9,764 bases of DNA from Actinomycetota bacterium (GTDB lineage Bacteria; Actinomycetota; Acidimicrobiia; Acidimicrobiales; Acidimicrobiaceae), in NCBI GenBank assembly GCA_027318945.1, contig DAHVOF010000135.1, positions 1 to 9,764 of the forward strand, given 5' to 3'. The first letter of the stretch is position 1; every line of letters starts with the position of its first letter. Under the pieces are notes generated by a model. The model ran no database searches, had not been told where the DNA came from, and saw only the letters and a list, made by a program, of their open reading frames with translations. Positions 4,760 to 9,764 of this stretch are shown here, one piece after another. The translations under genes were made by a program, and so were the position numbers.

Positions 4760-7080
4760 TCGGCGAAAGGATGACCCGTCGAGAAGACCTGAGGCTTTTG
4801 CGCGGCAAAGGCCAATTTGTAGATGACATCGATCTTCCCGGCGTGGCTCACATGGCAGTGGTCCGAAGCACGCAACCCCATGCCCGCATCCTTGGCATCC
4901 AGTGCGACGAAGCTCGCAGTCTTCCGGGCGTGCTGGGTGTATTCACCGCGAGTGAGCTAGAGCCCATGAACAGGGTATGGCCGGTTCATCTCGCGCACCC
5001 CGCGCTCAGGACAAACGACATGCGCGCACTGGCGGTTGACAAGGTGCGCTACGTTGGCGAGCCGGTGGCTGTGGTCGTTGCGGAAAGCCGCTACCTCGCT
5101 GAGGATGCCTGCGAACTTGTAGAGGTCGAGTACGAGCCACTCCCAAGCTCCGGCGATCTCCGGATCTCGCTCGAGATGGACACCAAGATACATGCCAATC
5201 TGGAGGACAACATCGCCGCTCACGTTGTTCAGCGGGCAGGCGATGTGGAGAAGGCGCTCGGTGATTCGCCCCATGTCATTCGGGAAACCCTGCGAATCAC
5301 CCGCGGCGGCGGCCATTCCATGGAAGGACGGGCTGTAGCGGCGAAATACGACGTGTCGCTCGGCAACTACATAGTCTGGGACGCCAACCAGACTCCCCAC
5401 CAGGTCCGCAGCCTGATCGCGCATTGCTACGGATTGCCGGAGGACAAGATAAGGGTCATAGCGCCACCTGATGTCGGCGGCGGATTTGGACCTAAGGCGG
5501 CGAAGTATCCCGAAGACGTTATCGTACCCTGGCTGGCAATGTTGCTGGGCAGGCCGGTCAAGTTTATCGAGGACCGCTACGAGCACTTTGTCTCATGCGC
5601 GCAGGAGCATCTCCAGGAGCACAACGTCGAGGTCGGTTTCACCGACGATGGCTTGTTGCTGGCGCTGAAGGACCACTTTTACCACGACATTGGCGCATAC
5701 GCCAGCTCGTTGATCGTGCCGCTGATCGCGGGAACGACGGTGCCAGGCCCGTACCGCATTCCTAATCTGCATATCGAGTTCACCTCGGTCTTCACCAACA
5801 AGGTGCCAAGCGGATCGGTTCGAGGATCGGGCAGGCCTCAGGGCATCTACGTGATGGAGCGCATAATGGATATGGTCGCTGAGGAGCTCGAGCTCGATCC
5901 GGCGGAGGTCCGAAGGCGCAATCTCATACCGGCTGACGAGTTTCCTTACTCGGTGGGCCTTACCTTCAGAGACGGCAGTCCCCTGACCTATGACAGTGGA
6001 AACTACCCCGCACTTTTTCAAAAAGGATTGGATGCTATCGACTACGCAAAGCATCGCAATGTCCAAGAAGAGCTACGCAAAAAAGGGGTTTTACGGGGGA
6101 TAGGCCTATCGATTGGTCTTGAAGGCGTCGGAATCGGCCCATTCGAAGGAGCGACGGTGCGGGTCGAATCCAGCGGGCGTGCGGTCGTGATTTTAGGGGC
6201 CCCTCCCCAAGGGCAGGGATTCGAGACAACTTATGCCCAGGTTTGTTCCGAGTTTTTGGGCATGGATCCCGAAGACATAGACGTGGTTACAGGAGACACG
6301 GCGACCATTCCCTACGGAATTGGCACCTTTGCCAGCAGGGTGGTGGCTAATGCCGGTCCGGCGCTGGCCAAAGCGGCTGCTGAAGTGCGCACCAAACTGC
6401 TCGAAACCGCATCGTCGCTGCTCGAGGCTTCTGTGGACGACCTTGAAGTCGTGCGCGGCGATGTAAGGGTGAAAGGCATGCAAGCGGGTGTGTCAATTGC
6501 ACGCGTAGCTCAGGTGGCTAATGCCGGAGCGCCCGGCGTTTCCTTGCCCAAAGGGGCGGTCGCTGGGTTGAGCGCAACCGAGTACTTCGCGCCGGAAAGA
6601 GCGGGGTACTCGAGCAGCGTTCAGATCTGCGTGGTAGAGGTGGATCCTGAGACTGGCGAGGTCGAGATCATCGACTGGGTGGTTGGCCATGACTGCGGGC
6701 GGGTAATAAATCCCCTTCTGGTCGAGGGGCAGGTCTATGGCGGCATTGCTCACGGTTTGAGCAATGCGCTCTACGAGGAGTCGATTTACAGCGAGGATGG
6801 GGTTCCGCTCACGACCAGCTACCTGAACTACCCGATCCCTTCCGCCCGTGAATTGCCGGGTGTGCGACTTTACGACCAGGAGACGCTGAGCCCGCTCAAC
6901 CCTCTTGGTGTCAAAGGTGCCGGAGAAGCCGGAACTTTGGGCGTGCCTGCCGTAATCATCGGCGCCGTCGAGGACGCTCTTAGGCCCTTCGGCGTAAAAA
7001 TCAGAAGCTGTCCGCTTTCACCGGGCATGATCAGTGATCTCATTTACGAGGCTAAGTCACAGAAGGGAGAGACTATGTAG
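4756..7080 (+). CDS. Molybdopterin-binding catalytic subunit of a xanthine dehydrogenase-family hydroxylase (form II CoxL-like)
   Basis: 774 residues; AAGGAG at 4745-4750 lies five bases before the ATG. The N-terminal a/b-hammerhead domain (about 14-130) precedes the Mo-binding domains. Molybdopterin motifs are GGGFGPK (241-247), RGSGR (356-360), GQGFETTYAQ (486-495) and PLGVKGAGEAGTLG (716-729), where E724 is the expected catalytic glutamate. The active-site loop reads SVRGSGRPQ. Form I aerobic CO dehydrogenase has a Cys-containing CSFR loop there, so CO oxidation is not supported. The family hydroxylates ring carbons of purines, pyridines, quinolines, furoyl-CoA or hydroxybenzoyl-CoA using water. 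The neighbouring UbiD enzyme and NCS2 permeases favour an aromatic or N-heterocyclic substrate (inference). Maturation factors such as XdhC or CoxDEF are not in the window. Confidence 0.93.
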   Translation: MIGERMTRREDLRLLRGKGQFVDDIDLPGVAHMAVVRSTQPHARILGIQCDEARSLPGVLGVFTASELEPMNRVWPVHLAHPALRTNDMRALAVDKVRYVGEPVAVVVAESRYLAEDACELVEVEYEPLPSSGDLRISLEMDTKIHANLEDNIAAHVVQRAGDVEKALGDSPHVIRETLRITRGGGHSMEGRAVAAKYDVSLGNYIVWDANQTPHQVRSLIAHCYGLPEDKIRVIAPPDVGGGFGPKAAKYPEDVIVPWLAMLLGRPVKFIEDRYEHFVSCAQEHLQEHNVEVGFTDDGLLLALKDHFYHDIGAYASSLIVPLIAGTTVPGPYRIPNLHIEFTSVFTNKVPSGSVRGSGRPQGIYVMERIMDMVAEELELDPAEVRRRNLIPADEFPYSVGLTFRDGSPLTYDSGNYPALFQKGLDAIDYAKHRNVQEELRKKGVLRGIGLSIGLEGVGIGPFEGATVRVESSGRAVVILGAPPQGQGFETTYAQVCSEFLGMDPEDIDVVTGDTATIPYGIGTFASRVVANAGPALAKAAAEVRTKLLETASSLLEASVDDLEVVRGDVRVKGMQAGVSIARVAQVANAGAPGVSLPKGAVAGLSATEYFAPERAGYSSSVQICVVEVDPETGEVEIIDWVVGHDCGRVINPLLVEGQVYGGIAHGLSNALYEESIYSEDGVPLTTSYLNYPIPSARELPGVRLYDQETLSPLNPLGVKGAGEAGTLGVPAVIIGAVEDALRPFGVKIRSCPLSPGMISDLIYEAKSQKGETM

Positions 7081-7107
7081 CCGGCGGGCTCTGTGGTCAG
7101 ACGGCAT

Positions 7108-7157
7108 GGGTTTGAACCTTTTCGCCGGGGGTGCTTTATGCGAAAGGGACCGAACCC
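7108..7157 (+). other. Long two-part hairpin in the gap before the first permease
   Basis: Bases 7108-7114 pair with 7151-7157 (seven pairs, one G-U), and 7117-7125 pair with 7140-7147 (eight pairs, one bulged T). Between the two helices lies a small internal loop (AA opposite GAC), and the terminal loop is 14 bases. No U-tract follows. It lies 30 bases after the Mo subunit stop and 80 before the permease start, so it could be a processing or stability element, an attenuator part or a ligand-sensing leader. I do not match it to a known riboswitch. Confidence 0.45.
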
Positions 7158-7189
7158 GGATTTGCAATACATATTGGGCAATGAGTGGT

Positions 7190-7213
7190 CGGCACAGTTG
7201 CATAAGTGTGCCG
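7190..7213 (+). repeat. Inverted repeat CGGCACA-N10-TGTGCCG before the permease ribosome binding site
   Basis: Perfect 7-bp arms (7190-7196 and 7207-7213) surround ten bases and end eight bases before the ribosome binding site GGGGTGAGG (7221-7229). It could be an operator or an mRNA hairpin tuning translation of the permease. Confidence 0.45.
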
Positions 7214-7236
7214 GTCGAAGGGGGTGAGGTGCATAA

Positions 7237-8634
7237 ATGGCTGAGTCACCAGGAAATCTGGCAGCCAGCGCCGCTACGATTGAGCAAAGTTCGAGGGGGT
7301 CTCGCGGCAATAGGACCGACTCGTCCGGCTTTTTATTTGATGTGCCATTTGACGGGAGGATCCCGTGGACCCAGCACCTGTTTCTTTCGGTGCAGAACAT
7401 GCTGGTCATGGCCGGGCTATTCCTATTCCCGGGATTATTCGGAGTCACGTTCCACCTCAAGCCGACTGAAATTGCCGCTCTCTACGGGGCGGCGTTTGTC
7501 GTTGTGGGCTTCGGGACGATTCTTCAGGGCGTATTGTTTCTGAACATGCCGATGGTTCTCGGACCTTGGTCTGGCTCACTGGCGGGTCTGCTGGTGACCG
7601 GGAAGTTGTATGGGCTTGGGACGGCGTTCGGCTCGCTGACGATTGCTGCACTGATCATCACATTATTGTCGATACCGATTACCGGGGCATCGATCACCCA
7701 ACGGGTGGCGAGCGGATTCAACGCGCCGATCCTCTCAGGTGGAATAGTGTTCATCACTGGCATCGGACTGACGCAAATAGGAGTCGTCAACTGGATTGGA
7801 ACTCCCGGCCGGGTTGGCTTCGGCCTTGGGAACTGGATAGGCGGCGGTGTTGCCTTGCTGGTTGTGGCCGTCCTGTTTGCCTTTACCAAAGGCGTTTTTC
7901 GCGCCCTTGCAATGATCGTTGGCATCGTCGTCGGTTCATTTGTCTTTAGAGCCTTTGCTCCGGTCAGCTTCAGTGCGGTGTCTTCGGGGCCATGGCTTGC
8001 CGTTCCGTCATTTTTCCACTTTGGCTTTGGAGTAAATCTCACAGCAGTGATCCTTTTCCTGATCCTATTGCTGCCTCCGATCATTTCGGCGCTCGGATTT
8101 TATCCCGTAATCGGCGAGTGGGGCGGCGCGACGATAAGCAGCCGCCGCATGGCCTGGGGCGTTTTTGGGGTATCGCTGACCGGCATTGCGGCGGGCCTGC
8201 TGGGCACATTCTCTGGTGCGGTTTACCCCGAGAATGTGGGTCTGCTCCGCTCTTCGAAGGTTGGCAGCCGCTGGGTGACCGTGACGGCAGGCGCTCTGTT
8301 CATAGTTGTCGGGTTTGTATACAAGGTCGGCGCGGTGTTCGTGAGCGTACCGAGCGGGGTGATTGGCGCTGCCGCGGTTGCGATGTTTGCCATCATCATG
8401 GTCTCCGGAATCGAAATTCTGAGCCGAGTTGAATGGGTGCCGCGCAACATCGTGGTGCTGGGATTGCCGACGGTGCTATCCGTGGGAGGAGTATTTCTCG
8501 CTCCCGCGACATACGCGCACTATCCCTTGCTGGCAAGGGAATTGATCACCGAGCCATTGGTAACCGGTCCCATATTGCTGGTCATCTTCTTTTTAATAGA
8601 CAAATTGTTGCCTCAAACAAGCAAGGCGAAGTGA
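7237..8634 (+). CDS. NCS2-family (uracil/xanthine type) permease, first copy
   Basis: 465 residues; GGGGTGAGG lies seven bases before the ATG. A hydrophilic 35-residue N-terminus leads into VPFDGRIPWTQH and then a series of hydrophobic segments, about 12-14 membrane spans as usual for NCS2/nucleobase-ascorbate transporters. The family signature is present at 332-341 as ENVGLLRSSK, with Ser in place of the usual Thr. E332 corresponds to the E/Q that contacts the base ring. By-eye alignment puts P290 where TM8 normally has a substrate-binding Glu (E-x-I-G-D; here PVIGE) and T315 at the TM9 Asp. Members are proton-coupled importers of uracil, xanthine or urate. Its place behind the Mo hydroxylase suggests it brings in the pathway's substrate. 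The exact ligand is not predictable. Confidence 0.9.
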   Translation: MAESPGNLAASAATIEQSSRGSRGNRTDSSGFLFDVPFDGRIPWTQHLFLSVQNMLVMAGLFLFPGLFGVTFHLKPTEIAALYGAAFVVVGFGTILQGVLFLNMPMVLGPWSGSLAGLLVTGKLYGLGTAFGSLTIAALIITLLSIPITGASITQRVASGFNAPILSGGIVFITGIGLTQIGVVNWIGTPGRVGFGLGNWIGGGVALLVVAVLFAFTKGVFRALAMIVGIVVGSFVFRAFAPVSFSAVSSGPWLAVPSFFHFGFGVNLTAVILFLILLLPPIISALGFYPVIGEWGGATISSRRMAWGVFGVSLTGIAAGLLGTFSGAVYPENVGLLRSSKVGSRWVTVTAGALFIVVGFVYKVGAVFVSVPSGVIGAAAVAMFAIIMVSGIEILSRVEWVPRNIVVLGLPTVLSVGGVFLAPATYAHYPLLARELITEPLVTGPILLVIFFLIDKLLPQTSKAK

Positions 8635-8657
8635 CGTAATGGCGCAATGGGAGCGGC

Positions 8658-8689
8658 CTGGGAACTACAGGCTCTTTAGCCTCTCCCAG
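8658..8689 (+). other. Nested hairpin between the two permease genes
   Basis: CTGGGA (8658-8663) pairs with TCCCAG (8684-8689), and inside it AGGCT (8669-8673) pairs with AGCCT (8678-8682) around the tetraloop CTTT. That is eleven pairs with an asymmetric internal loop. No U-run follows, so it is more likely a processing, stability or partial-attenuation element than an intrinsic terminator. Confidence 0.45.
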
Positions 8690-8751
8690 AAACTTTGAGA
8701 TGTTGAGATTTATGTTGCGGGTAAAAGTTAAATCTGAAAAGGAGAACTAAG

Positions 8752-9764
8752 TTGACTATTGAACAGGATAAAGACAAACCCAGTGGCGGTGCCGAGCCGA
8801 ACAGCCCCCCTTCGGGCGATACAAGGGTGGTCTTGGATGTTCCCTTCAACGGGACGGTCCCTTGGACCCAGCACACGATAATGTCGATCCAGAACATCTT
8901 CGCCATAACAGGGATGTTTCTCTTTCCTGCCGTGCTGGGCATTGCGTTGCATCTTCCTTCCTCGAAAATTGCTGAGCTCTATGGAGCAACTTTCATAGTC
9001 ACCGGACTTGGCACGATTCTTCAAGCGGTGATGGGACTCAAGCTTCCAATAGTTCTCGGGCCTTGGGCCGCCACGCTGGCGGCGCTCATCGCCGGCGGTC
9101 AGACAGCCGGAATCAAGACTGCATTCGGTTCCCTATTTGTGGCTGCCGTCATCTGGGCGGTTCTATCATTGCCGATCAGGGGCATCTCGGTAGTCGGCTT
9201 TGTGGGCCGGGCCTTCAGGGATCCGATAATGTACGGTGGAATCACCATCATGGCTATGACGGCTTTGACAAGCGTGACTGTCGTCAACTGGATCGGCACC
9301 CCGGTGCAACCTGGCTTCGGCGCGGCAAACTGGGTCGGCGGAGCAGTGGCTATCGTGGTTACTTTATTGGTGCTTGTCTTTGCGAGAGGATTCCTAAGGT
9401 CCGCTGCAATGATCTGCGGAATAATCCTTGGAGCGCTGGCATACTCCATATTCGTGCCCATCAAATTCACGGCCGTGTCGAAGTCGGCTTGGACTGTTTT
9501 CCCTCATCTGTTTCCTTTTGGATTTGCAGTCAGCTGGCTACTGGTCGTCTTGTTTTTTATCGTGATTCTTGCCAGCGTCGCTAGTTCCCTAGCTCTTTAC
9601 AACCTTTGTTCAGAGTGGGCCGGCGAAACCCTTTCGGGCCAACGGATGGCCTGGGGAATCTTCGGTCAATCACTCACGTCGATCGTTGCAGGGGCAATTG
9701 GCGCCTTTACCACCACCGTATATCCGGATAACCTTGGAATTGTGAGATCCAGCAGGATAGGGAG
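8752..9764 (+). CDS. NCS2-family permease, second copy, 3' end outside window
   Basis: The frame opens with TTG at 8752, preceded by GGAG (8741-8744) seven bases away in AAAAGGAG, and stays open to the window end (337 codons), so the gene is truncated by the window. The protein begins MTIEQDKDKPSGGAEP, a hydrophilic tail unlike that of the first copy. It then aligns without large gaps from VPFNGTVPWTQH onward, about half of the residues being identical over the first 110 aligned positions by hand count. The NAT signature is at 326-335, DNLGIVRSSR, with Asp instead of the E332 of the first copy. N284 and T309 occupy the TM8 Glu and TM9 Asp positions. It is a diverged tandem paralogue, probably with a different ligand or affinity. 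About a quarter of the protein is missing. Confidence 0.9.
   Translation, partial: MTIEQDKDKPSGGAEPNSPPSGDTRVVLDVPFNGTVPWTQHTIMSIQNIFAITGMFLFPAVLGIALHLPSSKIAELYGATFIVTGLGTILQAVMGLKLPIVLGPWAATLAALIAGGQTAGIKTAFGSLFVAAVIWAVLSLPIRGISVVGFVGRAFRDPIMYGGITIMAMTALTSVTVVNWIGTPVQPGFGAANWVGGAVAIVVTLLVLVFARGFLRSAAMICGIILGALAYSIFVPIKFTAVSKSAWTVFPHLFPFGFAVSWLLVVLFFIVILASVASSLALYNLCSEWAGETLSGQRMAWGIFGQSLTSIVAGAIGAFTTTVYPDNLGIVRSSRIG

Noticed and set aside
4756..7080. Annotation as aerobic carbon monoxide dehydrogenase (coxMSL)
   Set aside because: The gene order fits, but the catalytic loop SVRGSGR lacks the Cys that binds copper in true CO dehydrogenase.
7104..7118. GGGTTTGAACC resembles a tRNA T-arm
   Set aside because: No acceptor, D or anticodon stems can be placed around it; the bases instead pair with 7151-7157.
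7034..7543. 169-codon plus-strand frame spanning the gap before the first permease
   Set aside because: It is out of frame with the Mo subunit and the permease, crosses the leader hairpins, and its Cys/Arg/Ser-rich translation looks like an off-frame shadow.
1..9764. Mobile elements, CRISPR arrays, prophage or toxin-antitoxin genes
   Set aside because: No transposase, integrase, terminal repeats, regularly spaced repeats or small toxin pairs were seen on either strand.

Overview
The window is bacterial DNA of moderately high GC. It has strong purine-rich ribosome binding sites, GTG and TTG starts, and overlapping translationally coupled genes. I cannot assign a lineage. There is no rRNA, tRNA, insertion sequence or CRISPR array, and no integrase or transposase. 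The gene content looks like a catabolic accessory locus for an aromatic or N-heteroaromatic compound.

Layout from left to right. (1) Positions 1-548: the 3' part of a carboxymuconolactone decarboxylase (CMD) family gene. (2) Positions 549-901: a non-coding gap with two palindromes. (3) Positions 902-1294: a second, shorter CMD-family gene. (4) Positions 1434-2891, minus strand: a UbiD-family prenylated-FMN-dependent decarboxylase, convergent with the CMD genes. (5) Positions 2892-3395: a 504-bp divergent regulatory region dense in palindromes, ending in a TTGACA/TTTAGT promoter overlapped by GTTCAC/GTGAAC half-sites. (6) Positions 3396-7080: a tightly coupled three-gene operon for a molybdenum hydroxylase of the xanthine dehydrogenase/CoxMSL family, in the order FAD subunit, 2Fe-2S subunit, molybdopterin subunit. 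(7) Positions 7081-7236: a structured leader. (8) Positions 7237-8634 and 8752-end: two tandem NCS2 (uracil/xanthine type) permeases. The second starts with TTG and runs off the window.

Working model (inference): one or both NCS2 permeases import a ring compound. The Mo hydroxylase adds oxygen from water to a ring carbon, and the UbiD enzyme removes (or adds) a ring carboxylate. The CMD proteins act on a later ring-derived intermediate or in a side role. The closest known logic I can name is furan-dicarboxylate degradation (UbiD-type HmfF with the Mo dehydrogenase HmfABC). Here, however, nucleobase-type permeases sit beside the operon and no CoA ligase is visible, so the substrate is open. 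The Mo subunit has SVRGSGR where CO dehydrogenase has a Cys-containing loop, so it should not be called a CO dehydrogenase. Both permeases appear to lack two carboxylates that NCS2 transporters normally use. The regulator, substrate and accessory genes must lie outside the window.
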